Position numbers and translations under genes: made by a program. Below, in pieces: positions 34,224 through 43,524 of a stretch of 64,000 nt of DNA. Position 1 is the first letter of the stretch. The number at the start of each line of letters is the position of its first letter. The DNA lies in assembly GCA_050633905.1 (NCBI GenBank), contig JBOEHJ010000150.1:1-64000 (forward strand), given 5' to 3'. The notes under the pieces are model-generated. The model ran no database searches. It had not been told where the DNA came from and was given only the letters and a program-made list of their open reading frames with translations. Source of the DNA: JANQPX01 sp050633905 (lineage in GTDB: Bacteria > Pseudomonadota > Alphaproteobacteria > Geminicoccales > Geminicoccaceae).

Positions 34224-36143
34224 ATGATCTATCGAAAAGAAATTGATGGACTTCGCGCCGTCGCCATCCTGCCGGTCCTCCTGTTCCATGCTGGCTTTGA
34301 GAGTGCGAGCGGTGGTTTTGTGGGGGTCGACGTCTTTTTCGTCATCAGCGGCTATCTGATCACGTCACTGATTTTGAAAGAAAAAGAAGAAGGGCGCTTT
34401 ACCCTGGTTGGTTTCTACGAGCGCCGTGCCCGGCGGATTTTGCCGGCGTTGTTCTTTGTCATGCTCTGCTGCCTGCCATTCGCCTGGCTCTGGCTTTTGC
34501 CAAGTGACTTGGATGATCTGGCCGACAGCATGATCGGCGTGGCTTTGTTTGTCTCGAACATTCATTTCTATCGAGAAGCCGGCTATTTCACGCCTGATGC
34601 CAATCTCCAGCCGCTTCTTCACAGCTGGAGCCTGTCGATCGAGGAGCAGTTCTATCTGCTGTTTCCCCTGCTCGTTATGGGCCTCTGGTCCCTCGGCAAG
34701 AAAAGCCTCGTTTCCATCATCGCTTGTGTGTTCCTACTCAGCCTTCTAACGGCGCAGTTTGGCCATCATTGGCTATTCTCCGGCGATCCTGCATTTGGGT
34801 TCTATCTGTTGCCCACAAGGGCTTGGGAATTGCTGGCAGGCGTGCTGGCCGCCTTTCATCTGCATGGGAGAGATGGCACCTGGAAAGGCAGCCAAGCCCT
34901 GTCGCTCCTTGGCCTCGGCATGATCGTTTACGCCATCTTAAGCTTCGATGAGGGCACACCTCATCCAAGCTTCTATACGCTTCTTCCCGTCGTCGGTACG
35001 GTGCTGATCATCCTTTTTGCTACCACCGAAACGCGCTGTGCGCAGCTTCTCTCGACCCGACTTCTGGTCGGCCTCGGCCTGATCAGTTACAGCGTCTATC
35101 TTTGGCATCAGCCATTGTTTGCGTTTCTTCGTCTTTTGAGCCTGGAAACTCCATCGCCAACGATGTTGTTTCTCTTCGCTTTGCTGGCGCTCGCCCTTGG
35201 TTGGCTGAGCTGGCGTTGGGTCGAGCAACCTTTTCGCGACCGACAAAGAATTTCCCGTGCGCAGATCTTCAAAGGCTCGGCTATCGGTTCGGTTTTTTTC
35301 CTTAGCATCGGCATCGCCGGGAATGAATTCGAAGGGTTCCTGGAACGATATCCACCAAGTGAGCGCGATCTTGCCTTGGCCGCGGATACCGACAAGATGG
35401 GACGCTATGTCTATTCGCGTTACAAACCCTACAAAGACCAGCCGTTCAAGGAGAATGGCCGTCGCAAGGTTCTGATCGTCGGCGATAGCTTTGCGCAGGA
35501 TTTCGTGAACATGTTGGCGGAAGCGGAGGGTCTGAGAAACATCTCTCTATCCATCCACGAGATCGCCTCGCCTTGCGGCAATCTCTATCTCAAAACCGAT
35601 TTCAAGGACCATATTCAACAGAAGCATTTGCCTGGCTGTCTGAAAAAAGGCTGGTATGAACGGGACGATCTTCAAAGCCGTCTCAAGCAAGCCGATGCGA
35701 TTGTTCTCGTTTCATCCTGGTCGCTCTGGGCCGCTCGTCTGCTGCCAACAAGTGTCGACAATCTGGAACGAGAGTTCGACGCCAAAGTCCTGGTGGTCGG
35801 GAGAAAGTACTTTGGAGATATCAAGCCTGCCCATTACTTCGACATGAGCGATCAGGAAAAGCTCGCTTATCGACAATCCGTCGAGGGCGGCCATTTGGAG
35901 ACGAACCGTTTGATGGCGAGCCAATATAGCGATGACGTCTTTGTCGATGTTCACGACGTGATCTGTGGCCCAATAGTCGATTGCCCAATCTTCACACCTG
36001 ATCTGAAGCTCATCTCCTATGACGGATCGCATCTCACCAGAGAGGGCGCGGTCTATCTCGGCAAGAAATTGCTGAAGCATCCTCTTGTCGAGGAGACCTT
36101 CAATCCGTCGCCACTGCGGACGTCGAGTTTGAAGGGCTATTAA
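34224..36143 (+). CDS. Acyltransferase-3/SGNH fusion (OafA/YrhL-like O-acetyltransferase)
   Basis: 639 residues. The first ~370 form the acyltransferase-3 membrane domain: EIDGLRAVAILPVLLFHAGF with the catalytic His, FVGVDVFFVISGYLITSLIL, FYERRARRILPAL, and LHSWSLSIEEQFYLLFPLL. The rest is a periplasmic SGNH hydrolase-like domain with VLIVGDSFAQDFVNML (the nucleophile Ser) and SYDGSHLTREG (the Asp-x-x-His part). Such proteins O-acetylate surface polysaccharide or lipid A/LPS sugars. The polysaccharide operon at 42-46.7 kb is a possible partner but is not adjacent. Confidence 0.94.
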   Translation: MIYRKEIDGLRAVAILPVLLFHAGFESASGGFVGVDVFFVISGYLITSLILKEKEEGRFTLVGFYERRARRILPALFFVMLCCLPFAWLWLLPSDLDDLADSMIGVALFVSNIHFYREAGYFTPDANLQPLLHSWSLSIEEQFYLLFPLLVMGLWSLGKKSLVSIIACVFLLSLLTAQFGHHWLFSGDPAFGFYLLPTRAWELLAGVLAAFHLHGRDGTWKGSQALSLLGLGMIVYAILSFDEGTPHPSFYTLLPVVGTVLIILFATTETRCAQLLSTRLLVGLGLISYSVYLWHQPLFAFLRLLSLETPSPTMLFLFALLALALGWLSWRWVEQPFRDRQRISRAQIFKGSAIGSVFFLSIGIAGNEFEGFLERYPPSERDLALAADTDKMGRYVYSRYKPYKDQPFKENGRRKVLIVGDSFAQDFVNMLAEAEGLRNISLSIHEIASPCGNLYLKTDFKDHIQQKHLPGCLKKGWYERDDLQSRLKQADAIVLVSSWSLWAARLLPTSVDNLEREFDAKVLVVGRKYFGDIKPAHYFDMSDQEKLAYRQSVEGGHLETNRLMASQYSDDVFVDVHDVICGPIVDCPIFTPDLKLISYDGSHLTREGAVYLGKKLLKHPLVEETFNPSPLRTSSLKGY

Positions 36144-36151
36144 AGAACTTT

Positions 36152-36270
36152 GTGGAATGTCCACACCATTAACTCGGACCAGCATAACCAAGATCGACGG
36201 TATACGGCCAAGCTTTGAAGGAAGGTGGCAGGTATCATTTGTTGAAGACATGTTACGGGCATGGTCCGAT
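36152..36270. repeat. Single B-arm repeat copy
   Basis: Tip GTGGAATGTCCAC eight bases after the acyltransferase stop. The B arm follows (CCAAGATCGACGGTATACGG … GGCAGGTATCATTTGTTGAAGACATG), closely matching the right half of the 16807-17002 copy. The opposite tip is not recognisable, so the right boundary is approximate. Confidence 0.75.
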
Positions 36271-36356
36271 GAACCGGCCGGACCTTGTCATGGCGCCTTA
36301 ATTGGGCGCTGATAATGGGGGTTAGATCCGGGAACTCTTGGGAGAAGTCGCGCAAG

Positions 36357-36767
36357 ATGGTCAAGAAACTCAAGGTGAATGCAGCGCAGCTGGTTGCGGA
36401 AGCACGGTCGCGGATCGAAGAAATCGAGGCGGTTGATGCGATCGCAATGTTGAACGACCCGGATGTCGTTTTCGTGGATATCCGGGATGTGCGCGAACGG
36501 GAACGATCGGGCTCAATCGCCGGCAGCTTTCATTGTCCAAGGGGCATGACCGAATTCTGGGTCGATCCAGAGAGCCCGTATCACAAGGACATCTTTGAAC
36601 GTGACGCGAAATTCGTTTTTCACTGCGCATCGGGATGGCGATCAGCGCTGACGGTCGCTGCTCTCGAGGGCATGGGGTTTGAGAATGCCAGCCATATCAA
36701 AGGTGGCATGACGTCATGGGAGAAAGCCGGCGGCCCGATCGAAAAGGCCGATCGCAAGAAAGCCTGA
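36357..36767 (+). CDS. Rhodanese-like sulfurtransferase domain protein
   Basis: 136 residues from ATG 36357 with GGAGAAG upstream; the frame extends to 36285 but that part overlaps repeat-derived or intergenic sequence. VVFVDIRDVRERERSGSIAG and the active-site loop FVFHCASGWRSALTVAALEG (catalytic Cys) define a single rhodanese domain. GMTSWEKAGGPI is the usual ending. Single-domain rhodaneses carry persulfide sulfur in the cytoplasm. The partner is unknown. Confidence 0.9.
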   Translation: MVKKLKVNAAQLVAEARSRIEEIEAVDAIAMLNDPDVVFVDIRDVRERERSGSIAGSFHCPRGMTEFWVDPESPYHKDIFERDAKFVFHCASGWRSALTVAALEGMGFENASHIKGGMTSWEKAGGPIEKADRKKA

Positions 36768-36908
36768 GAGCATTGAGAAGAACAGCGTCTGATATGGCCG
36801 AATGAATCCTCTCCGCTTCTGCTGAAACGCAGCGTTGGAGATACTTGTGAAAAGATAGAGTTTCCAGGCAAGTTGTTTCTTGCGGCCCAAAACATTGGGG
36901 AGGTAAGA

Positions 36909-37961
36909 ATGCGAAGCTATCAGATTGCTGATTGGGGTCAGCCCCTGGTCTTCGAAGAAGGCCCGACGCCGACGCCTCGGGGAACGGAAGTGCTGATGCG
37001 GGTCACCGCTGCCGGCATTTGCCACAGCGACCTTCACATCCAAGATGGTTTCTTCGATCTAGGCGAAGGGCAACGGGTCGATTTCGCTAAGCTGGGCGCG
37101 ACGCTGCCGTTGACGCTCGGCCATGAGATCGTGGGTGTGGTCGAGGCGATTGGGCCCGATGCCAGAGGTGTTGCTGTAGGTGATGCTCGGATTGCCTTTC
37201 CCTGGATCGGCTGCCGCACTTGCTCAATTTGCACTCATGAGCGCGAGCAGTTCTGTATGACGCCGAAATTCCTGGGTGCTCGGGTCAATGGCGGTTACAG
37301 CGATCACGTCATCGTGCCGGATCCGTCTTATCTCGTTGCGTATGACGGCATTGCGACCGACCTTGCCTGCACCTATGCCTGTGCGGGTCTCACTGCCTAC
37401 AGCGCGCTTGGCAAGATCGGCGACCTTGGGGCGAGCGACTTCTTACTGATGATCGGTGCGGGCGGTGTCGGCCTTTCAGCTGTGCACATGGTCAAGGAGC
37501 TAACCCCAGCCAAGCTGATCGTTGCTGATATCGATCCGGAAAAGCGGGCGATGGCCAAGGCAGCCGGCATCTTCGAGGTGATCGACAACGGCGATGGCGA
37601 GGCCGTTGACAAGCTTCTTGAGCTGACTGGGGGTGGTGCACGGGCAGCGATCGACTTCGTCGGGGCCGTTCCCACCAGCCAATTCGGCCTGAACGCTTTG
37701 CGTAAAGGCGGCAAGCTGATCATCGTCGGGCTTTATGGCGGCGCGCTGCCCGTGTCGTTGCCGCTGATGCCGGTCAAATCACTGACGGTTCAGGGCTCCT
37801 ATGTCGGCACCTTGGATGAGTTGAAAGCCCTGGTCGCCCTCGGCCAGGCAGGGAAGATCCCGTCAATCCCGCTCGATCTACGTTCCCTGGACGCTGCTCC
37901 AAAAGCCCTCGACGATCTGCGCGCCGGCAACGTCAAAGGCCGTATCATCCTCAAGCCCTAA
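36909..37961 (+). CDS. Zinc-dependent alcohol dehydrogenase
   Basis: About 350 residues from ATG 36909 (GGGGAGGTAAG upstream). Catalytic zinc ligands are in AAGICHSDLHIQD and LPLTLGHEIVGVVE; the structural-zinc cysteines appear as GCRTCSICTHEREQFC. The NAD-binding motif is MIGAGGVGLSAVHMV. It oxidises alcohols or reduces aldehydes; the substrate is not deducible. A repeat follows its stop. Confidence 0.93.
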   Translation: MRSYQIADWGQPLVFEEGPTPTPRGTEVLMRVTAAGICHSDLHIQDGFFDLGEGQRVDFAKLGATLPLTLGHEIVGVVEAIGPDARGVAVGDARIAFPWIGCRTCSICTHEREQFCMTPKFLGARVNGGYSDHVIVPDPSYLVAYDGIATDLACTYACAGLTAYSALGKIGDLGASDFLLMIGAGGVGLSAVHMVKELTPAKLIVADIDPEKRAMAKAAGIFEVIDNGDGEAVDKLLELTGGGARAAIDFVGAVPTSQFGLNALRKGGKLIIVGLYGGALPVSLPLMPVKSLTVQGSYVGTLDELKALVALGQAGKIPSIPLDLRSLDAAPKALDDLRAGNVKGRIILKP

Positions 37962-37963
37962 CG

Positions 37964-38059
37964 GTGGTATGACCACATCATTTGGCTGCCGACCGATCGC
38001 GCCGGGATCTACGGTATGCGGCGAAGTTTGGGTGGGCGAGTGACCGAGAACCGCACACA
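37964..38059. repeat. Single B-arm repeat copy after the alcohol dehydrogenase
   Basis: Tip GTGGTATGACCACATCATTT starts two bases after the TAA stop. The B-arm core ACGGTATGCGGCGAAGTTTG follows. The right tip may be the GTGTGCGG-like sequence near 38055 on the other strand, so the end is approximate. Confidence 0.75.
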
Positions 38060-38094
38060 CCTCTAAGTCAACCAGGTTCTGGCAGGACCTGGAT

Positions 38095-39093
38095 CTAGTC
38101 TAAAAGGCCTTTTTCTTGATAGAAGCGCTCGGCGCCGGGATGAAGGGGGATGCCGATGCCATCAAGGGCTGTTTTGAGCGTGATTGCCTTGCCTTTGGCA
38201 TGACCGCTGTCAAGAAGCTTTCTGGCATTGTCGTGCCAAAGGGCAGACGTGATGCCGTAGATCAGGTCGTCATCGGCCTCAGCGCCGACGATCCATTGGG
38301 CGCCGACGCTGATGGTCGGTGTTCGGCCGATGTCGTCGTAGGTTCCAGCCGGGATTTCGTCTTTAGCGAAGAACTCGTACTTCTCGATCAGGGCATCCAC
38401 TTCGGGGCCTTCAATCGACACCAGTTCTGCCCCACCCCCCGAGGTCAGCTCGACCACCGAGCTAGTGGGATAGCCGGCGACGATGATGAAGGCATCCAGC
38501 TCATCGTTCTTGATCTTGGCAATCGCCGGGCTGGGTTTTAGATATTCGGCTTGGACGTCGTCTTCGCTGAGGCCGAAGGCTTCGAGAATGATCAGGGCAT
38601 CGACCAGCGTGCCGGAGCCCGGTTCGTCGAGGGAAATACGTTTGCCTTTAAGGTCGCTGACTGAGCTGATCCCGGCTTCTTTTCGGGCCACCAGGTGAAT
38701 GCTTTCAGGATACAGGCTGGCAATGGCCCGAAGGTTATCATGCTCACCTTTCCCCTCGAAGATGCCGGTGCCGGAATAGCCCCAAAAGGCGATGTCAGAT
38801 TGGGCAAAGCCGCTCTCCAAGGCGCCGGATCGAACGGCGTCGATATTGGCAACCGACCCATTGGAGCTTTGTGCGATGGCAACGAGCCCGGGCACGCCGC
38901 AAGAACCGCCTTTCTCGCAAGGACGGGCACCGGGGGGATTGCTGATGATGTCGGCAATCAAGCCGCCGATTGGATAGTAGGTTCCCGCGACACCGCCTGT
39001 CCCCACGCGAAAGAACCGCATTTCCTGCGCGTGGAGTGCCGATGTCACGCTAAGGATAAGCGCGCATACCACTAGGACTCTGCGCATTGTCAT
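38095..39093 (-). CDS. TAXI-family TRAP transporter solute-binding protein
   Basis: 332 residues with a signal peptide (RRVLVVCALILSVTSALHAQ). FFRVGTGGVAGTYYPIGGLI is the TAXI signature, with ESGFAQSDIAFWGYSG and DLKGKRISLDEPGSGTLVDA following. TAXI proteins deliver carboxylates or amino acids to a fused DctQM permease; none is present nearby, so this is an orphan binding protein. Convergent with the alcohol dehydrogenase across a repeat. Confidence 0.9.
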   Translation of the reverse strand: MTMRRVLVVCALILSVTSALHAQEMRFFRVGTGGVAGTYYPIGGLIADIISNPPGARPCEKGGSCGVPGLVAIAQSSNGSVANIDAVRSGALESGFAQSDIAFWGYSGTGIFEGKGEHDNLRAIASLYPESIHLVARKEAGISSVSDLKGKRISLDEPGSGTLVDALIILEAFGLSEDDVQAEYLKPSPAIAKIKNDELDAFIIVAGYPTSSVVELTSGGGAELVSIEGPEVDALIEKYEFFAKDEIPAGTYDDIGRTPTISVGAQWIVGAEADDDLIYGITSALWHDNARKLLDSGHAKGKAITLKTALDGIGIPLHPGAERFYQEKGLLD

Positions 39094-39318
39094 TAAACCT
39101 TCCCTTGAATACTCATCATTAGTCTCAGTTTTTCGCCCACAAGCGCGGGCAGATAATCCGGTAATTACCCAGTGATCTTCTCATGGGTGCGCCAGCCATG
39201 AGGGGGCATCCAGGAGAGACCATTAGGTTAATCTAGAGATATTCTGCGGACTTTACGAGAAAAACTGTGTCGAAACAGCCTGATAGAGGTATCAGTCTCG
39301 GCGGCGAGTGCATCAATC

Positions 39319-39900
39319 CTACGGATCGAGCTCGGCATCCCAGTAAAGAAAATCCCGCCAGCTCTCATGCAGGAAGTTCGGCGGAAAGCCGCGCCCATGA
39401 TCCTGTAGCTCGAAGGTCGTGGGCATTTCCGGTACCTGCTTGGGATGCATGCCGCATTCTTTCGGCAAACGGCTGCCCTTGGCGAGGTTGCAGCGCGTGC
39501 AGGCGGCGATCACGTTTTCCCAGCTGGTTCGCCCTCCTCTCGAGCGCGGGATAACATGATCGAAGGTCAGCTCATGGGCACTGAACGGTTGGCCGCAATA
39601 CTGACAGGTAAAATGATCGCGCAGGAAGACATTGAAGCGTGTGAAAGGTGGGCGGCGATTTTGCGGAACATATTCCTTGAGTGCCACCACACTCGGTAGT
39701 TTGTGTTCCGCGGAGGGCGATCGGATAACCCGGTCGTAATGGCAGAGCACGGCGACGCGATCCAGGAACATCGCCTTGATGGTTTCCTGCCAGCTCCAGG
39801 TCGACAGGGGAAAATAACTGAGCGGTCGATAATCGGCGTTGAGCACCAAGGTGGGGCAAGCGTCGAGCGGAGGAAGAGAGGAGGGCTCGACTGCGCGCAT
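39319..39900 (-). CDS. HNH endonuclease family protein
   Basis: 193 residues. The HNH fold is clear: FTCQYCGQPFSAHELTFDHV IPRSRGGRTSWENVIAACTRC, with two CxxC zinc pairs and the H-N-H residues. The N-terminal part (TLVLNADYRPLSYFPLSTWS) is the standard opening of chromosomal alphaproteobacterial HNH proteins. These are widely conserved and not linked to mobile DNA; their cellular role is unclear. Confidence 0.92.
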   Translation of the reverse strand: MRAVEPSSLPPLDACPTLVLNADYRPLSYFPLSTWSWQETIKAMFLDRVAVLCHYDRVIRSPSAEHKLPSVVALKEYVPQNRRPPFTRFNVFLRDHFTCQYCGQPFSAHELTFDHVIPRSRGGRTSWENVIAACTRCNLAKGSRLPKECGMHPKQVPEMPTTFELQDHGRGFPPNFLHESWRDFLYWDAELDP

Positions 39901-40282
39901 TCTACCGCTCCAACCTCGCGCGTTCAGAGCGTCTGGTGAGCAAGCTTATCGTCGATTTGAGCAACGTAGCCATATAACTAGAGCTAGTTGATAATTGTGA
40001 CACTGACAAGGCCATCACACTGTTTTTTGGATACCCTGGTACCTCGCTCGCACCATGTTCACGCGTTTCATAAGATCGGTGTTGCCTCCTCTCGGCGGCC
40101 TGAGGCAAGCTCGTTCTGCTCATCTATCAGCATCCGATTGTGGCGTTAACATATTGATAAAAAACAGAGAGATCGCGCAGAAAATCACCATTGAGCCTTG
40201 ACAGGGCGGTGCTCCAATATCCATTGTTTGGATCGATGATTTCGCCGTTCTTCGCCTCATGTCAAACAGGTGGGAAAGCCTC
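39901..40282. other. Intergenic region upstream of the HNH and universal stress genes
   Basis: 382 bp between divergent genes. An AT-rich stretch at 40140-40180 may carry the usp promoter. No hairpins, repeats or credible small ORFs seen. Confidence 0.45.
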
Positions 40283-41137
40283 ATGAGAACCTTGCTCGTT
40301 CACATGGAAGACAGCCCCCAGCTCCCCTCCATTCTCAAAACGACGCTTGTCGTCGCCAAGCGTTTCGGAAGCCATATCGAAGCTTTGCATGTGCCGCAGA
40401 TTTTGCCGAGCATGCTGCCGCTTAGTCCGGAAGGTGGTCTTGCGACCGCTGACGTCATGGCCAGCCTCGAGCAAGGGGCGGAAGATGCCAATGATCGCCT
40501 GCATGCGGTGTTCGATGAGTTTATCAAATCAGAGGACGTCGTGCAGACGGCGATTGGTGCGGCAACCGATGCGCCGTCGGCCAGCTGGCATGAGCTACGC
40601 CAATCAGATCAGGACACTCTTCCTTCTCGTGGGCGGGTTTTCGATCTGATCGTGGTGGGGAGACCGGTCGCCAGCCAGTTTGCTCCGAGCATGGTGGCAC
40701 TTGAAGCGGCTTTGTTCGAGAGCGGTCGGCCGCTTCTAATCGTTCCGCCCGATTTAAGCGAGACAGTTGGCAACAAGATTGCGATCGCTTGGAATGGCAG
40801 TACCGAGACCGCACGCACCATCGCCTTCGCCCAGCCCTTCCTTCAGCATGCCGAGGAGGTTCTCGTCGTCAGCATCGAGCAGGGCATGGTGCCTGGGCCG
40901 AGCGGTCAGGACCTAGCGCAGAATTTGACCCGAAGCGGGCTGGTAACGCGCGCGCAGCATGTTGATGCTAGGGGCCGATCGGTCGGTGAGGCGATGCTTG
41001 CGGAGAGCAAGGCCTTTGGCGCTGATCTCTTGATCAAAGGTGCCTACACCCAAAGCCGCTTGCGCCAGATGATTTTCGGCGGCGCCACCAGCCATATTCT
41101 CGCCCATGCCGATGTTCCGGTGTTCATGGCCCATTGA
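40283..41137 (+). CDS. Universal stress protein, double UspA domain
   Basis: About 284 residues from ATG 40283. The second domain shows NKIAIAWNGSTETARTIAFA and the ATP-binding signature near the end, LLIKGAYTQSRLRQMIFGGA followed by TSHILAHADVPVFMAH. The first domain (RTLLVHMEDSPQLPS …) is more divergent. Tandem Usp proteins respond to starvation or redox stress. The 3' end overlaps the convergent dehydrogenase gene by 14 bp. Confidence 0.88.
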   Translation: MRTLLVHMEDSPQLPSILKTTLVVAKRFGSHIEALHVPQILPSMLPLSPEGGLATADVMASLEQGAEDANDRLHAVFDEFIKSEDVVQTAIGAATDAPSASWHELRQSDQDTLPSRGRVFDLIVVGRPVASQFAPSMVALEAALFESGRPLLIVPPDLSETVGNKIAIAWNGSTETARTIAFAQPFLQHAEEVLVVSIEQGMVPGPSGQDLAQNLTRSGLVTRAQHVDARGRSVGEAMLAESKAFGADLLIKGAYTQSRLRQMIFGGATSHILAHADVPVFMAH

Positions 41138-42137
41138 CCTTGCCATCCCTGATGAAGGGATAGATCCGGGTGAAATCGGCGCCTGGTTCGGATTGATCGA
41201 AATCGGACCAGAGCGCCTTTACTTGTTCGGCGAGATGGGCAGATGACCCTGTCTTGGTGACTTCATCGAGGTAGAGGCGGACATCTTTGGCCATCATGGA
41301 GGCTGCAAACCCACCATCATAGCGTTCAGTGACGATTCGCTCGGGAAACTTGTCGCGGCTCGCCGTATTCTGGCCCGTGGATCGATTGACGACATCGAGC
41401 ACCGTTGTCATGTCCAGGCCTTCAGCTGTCCCGAAAGCGAGCGCTTCGCTGGTGGCCAGCATGGCGGTCGCCGAGAGAAAATTGTTCAAGAGTTTAACCG
41501 CCTGTCCCATACCGGGCTTCTCGCCGACGTGAAAAAGACGTCCACCCAGGCAGGAAAGAATCGGCGAGGCACGGTCGAGCAGCGCGGCGCTGCACCCCAA
41601 GATTACAGAAAGAGAAGCCGCCTCTGCCCCGGCAATGCCGCCTGAGACCGGCGCGTCGACAAAATCGATACCGTCCTTGGCCAAGGTCGCGGCAACGTCG
41701 CGGGCCGCCTGTATGCCGATGGTCGATGTATCGATCACGAGGTCGACTTTGCGCTTGGGCGCGTTTTTGAGTTCCTCGGCAATGGTGAGGCTAACCTTGC
41801 CGTCCGGCACCGACAAGATGACGATGTCAGCCTGTTCGCCGACCTCGCGGTTGGAACCAACGATGCAAGTGCCTTCAGGCGCGAGCTTGGTACTGTTCGC
41901 ATCGGCCACCACCAAGGCGTATCCATGCTTGGCCAGATGCCTCGCCATGCGATGGCCCATTTGCCCGAGGCCGATGAAGCCGATGGTTGGACTAGAAGCC
42001 AGGTCAGTCGACGATGATCGAGATGAGATGGCGCTCACTCCGCTCGATGGTGATGTGACCACGTCATTGGGTTGACCGCCTCCATGGCTTGGATTGGCGG
42101 TATGCGGCCAAGTTTTCGATGTTGGTAACGGAGACAT
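41124..42137 (-). CDS. Beta-hydroxyacid dehydrogenase (3-hydroxyisobutyrate dehydrogenase-like)
   Basis: The conserved protein starts near residue 49 of the open frame: TIGFIGLGQMGHRMARHLAK (NAD(P) motif), then DAPVSGGIAGAEAASLSVIL and GMGQAVKLLNNFLSAT with the catalytic Lys. The only ATG is at 42137, inside the repeat element. Its first 30 or so codons are repeat-derived (KTWPHTANPSHGGGQPNDVV). A GTG at about 42045 with GAGCGG before it is the best alternative. The native promoter and start were probably displaced by the repeat. Substrate unknown. Confidence 0.85.
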   Translation of the reverse strand: MSPLPTSKTWPHTANPSHGGGQPNDVVTSPSSGVSAISSRSSSTDLASSPTIGFIGLGQMGHRMARHLAKHGYALVVADANSTKLAPEGTCIVGSNREVGEQADIVILSVPDGKVSLTIAEELKNAPKRKVDLVIDTSTIGIQAARDVAATLAKDGIDFVDAPVSGGIAGAEAASLSVILGCSAALLDRASPILSCLGGRLFHVGEKPGMGQAVKLLNNFLSATAMLATSEALAFGTAEGLDMTTVLDVVNRSTGQNTASRDKFPERIVTERYDGGFAASMMAKDVRLYLDEVTKTGSSAHLAEQVKALWSDFDQSEPGADFTRIYPFIRDGKVNGP

Positions 42138-42274
42138 TCATCAAGACACACTAAGATTGGTGCGTTCTTTTCAAAAGCCCCCAGGGCCAACCCGACAAGG
42201 AACGGCATACCTTTGGCGTATTATCGAGCTCATTCTTCGAAGGCGGCCGAAACCCAATGACGTGGTCACGCCAC
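42049..42274. repeat. Large palindromic repeat (B arm + A arm), 226 bp
   Basis: A 19-bp perfect inverted repeat, GTGACCACGTCATTGGGTT at 42055-42073, is matched at 42251-42269. The left side carries the B core (GGCGGTATGCGGCCAAGTTTT). The right side, read backwards, carries the A arm (CGCCTTCGAAGAATGAGCTC and GGTATGCCGTTCCTTGTCGG). It fills the gap between two minus-strand genes. It gives the ATPase gene its TAG stop and may give the dehydrogenase its start. Confidence 0.87.
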
Positions 42275-43479
42275 TAACCGCCGAAGCGCCGAAAGATTGT
42301 TGCTCGGCTAGGGGCTGTCTTGACCATGACTGCAGCCGAACGCTTGGCAGCCTCGGCTTGCTGGCGATTTTGTTCCAGCTCCATCTGATGAAGTCGGTCC
42401 CGAAGCCGATCATTTTCCACCCTAATCGTCTCGATCTTTTTGCGCTCATGGGTGAGCTCGTCGTTGGTTTGCTCCAACTTTTGGAAAAGTCGAACCGATT
42501 CGCGCCGCCAATGCTCGACGTCGCCCCAAAACTCAGGCGGCGTCTCCTTAGTCTCGTCCTTCTCATCCACCTCCATCACGGCCTCATGGCCGTTGAGGAC
42601 ACTGTTCCCATTAGGACGAGGGGGGGGCGCGGCGGTTTCTTCTTGTGGTGGGGCTGGCTCGTAGGGGGCTCCTTCCTGACAGAGTTCTTCGAAGACCTCG
42701 TGAACGTCATCGGCGTCGATCACGTGCCGTTCCTCGAGTGCGCCCAGGACCAGCAGGCGTGAGCAGACAAGATTGATGCGTCTGGGAACGCCCTCGCAAT
42801 ACTCGAAGATCGCGGCACAGGCATCCGCTTCGAAAATGGGATCGCCCTGCCAACCGACCTGTTTCAATCGGTGCTCGATATAGGGGCCAATTTCCGTCTC
42901 GTCCAAGGTCTCGAGATGATGACTCGCGACCACCCTTTGTCTTAACTGCTCGTAGTCCTGCTCACCCACCGCATCCCTGAATTGTGGCTGGCCCACCAGC
43001 AAGATCTGCAAGAGCGCTTTGCTGCCGTGATGTAGATTGGCAAGGACACGCAGCTCTTCGAGGGCGGAGAGAGGCCAGTTCTGCGCCTCGTCGACGACCA
43101 ATAAGGGACGCTGGCGCGCCTTTTGGCGTGTGATCAGGAATTGTTCGATCTGCTGCTGCAACTCGGCCTGTGAGGGATCGCCGGTAGGCAGTTGAAACGC
43201 CTTGGCCACGAGTTGCAGCACATTGGAGGCGTCGATCTGACCGGCACTGACCCGTCCGGCGACGAAGGGACCGGCACTGAGTTGCTCCGCCAAATAATCA
43301 ACCAGTGTGGTCTTTCCGGTGCCGACATCACCGGTGATGACGATAAAGCCCTCTCGCTGATGCAGGCCATAAGTCAAATAAGCCATCGCTCGGCGATGAC
43401 CTTTGCTGCCAAAAAAGAAATGATGGTTCGGGCTTAGCTGAAACGGTCGGGATGAGAGTTTATAATAGGACGTGTACAT
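42274..43479 (-). CDS. ExeA-like AAA ATPase of the PEP-CTERM/polysaccharide type
   Basis: 401 residues. MYTSYYKLSSRPFQLSPNHH and FFFGSKGHRRAMAYLTYGL are the hallmark opening of the 'secretion ATPase, PEP-CTERM locus' family. Walker A is ITGDVGTGKTTLVDYLAEQL and Walker B LLVVDEAQNWP; sensor and arginine-finger blocks follow (GVPRRINLVCSRLL). The C-terminal third (from about 275) is acidic and then coiled-coil (QMELEQNRQQAEAAKR). It is last in an operon with the BY-kinase-like and Wzz genes. It probably energises or regulates exopolysaccharide export. TAG is shared with a repeat tip. Confidence 0.9.
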   Translation of the reverse strand: MYTSYYKLSSRPFQLSPNHHFFFGSKGHRRAMAYLTYGLHQREGFIVITGDVGTGKTTLVDYLAEQLSAGPFVAGRVSAGQIDASNVLQLVAKAFQLPTGDPSQAELQQQIEQFLITRQKARQRPLLVVDEAQNWPLSALEELRVLANLHHGSKALLQILLVGQPQFRDAVGEQDYEQLRQRVVASHHLETLDETEIGPYIEHRLKQVGWQGDPIFEADACAAIFEYCEGVPRRINLVCSRLLVLGALEERHVIDADDVHEVFEELCQEGAPYEPAPPQEETAAPPPRPNGNSVLNGHEAVMEVDEKDETKETPPEFWGDVEHWRRESVRLFQKLEQTNDELTHERKKIETIRVENDRLRDRLHQMELEQNRQQAEAAKRSAAVMVKTAPSRATIFRRFGG

Positions 43480-43524
43480 TTTGTCAGGACGTTCCGCGAG
43501 AAGCAGCGTATCGACCGACTGATT

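Noticed and set aside
33903..34289. 128-codon minus-strand frame between the flavoprotein and acyltransferase genes
   Set aside because: It overlaps the strongly supported acyltransferase start on the other strand and shows no motif, signal peptide or ribosome site.
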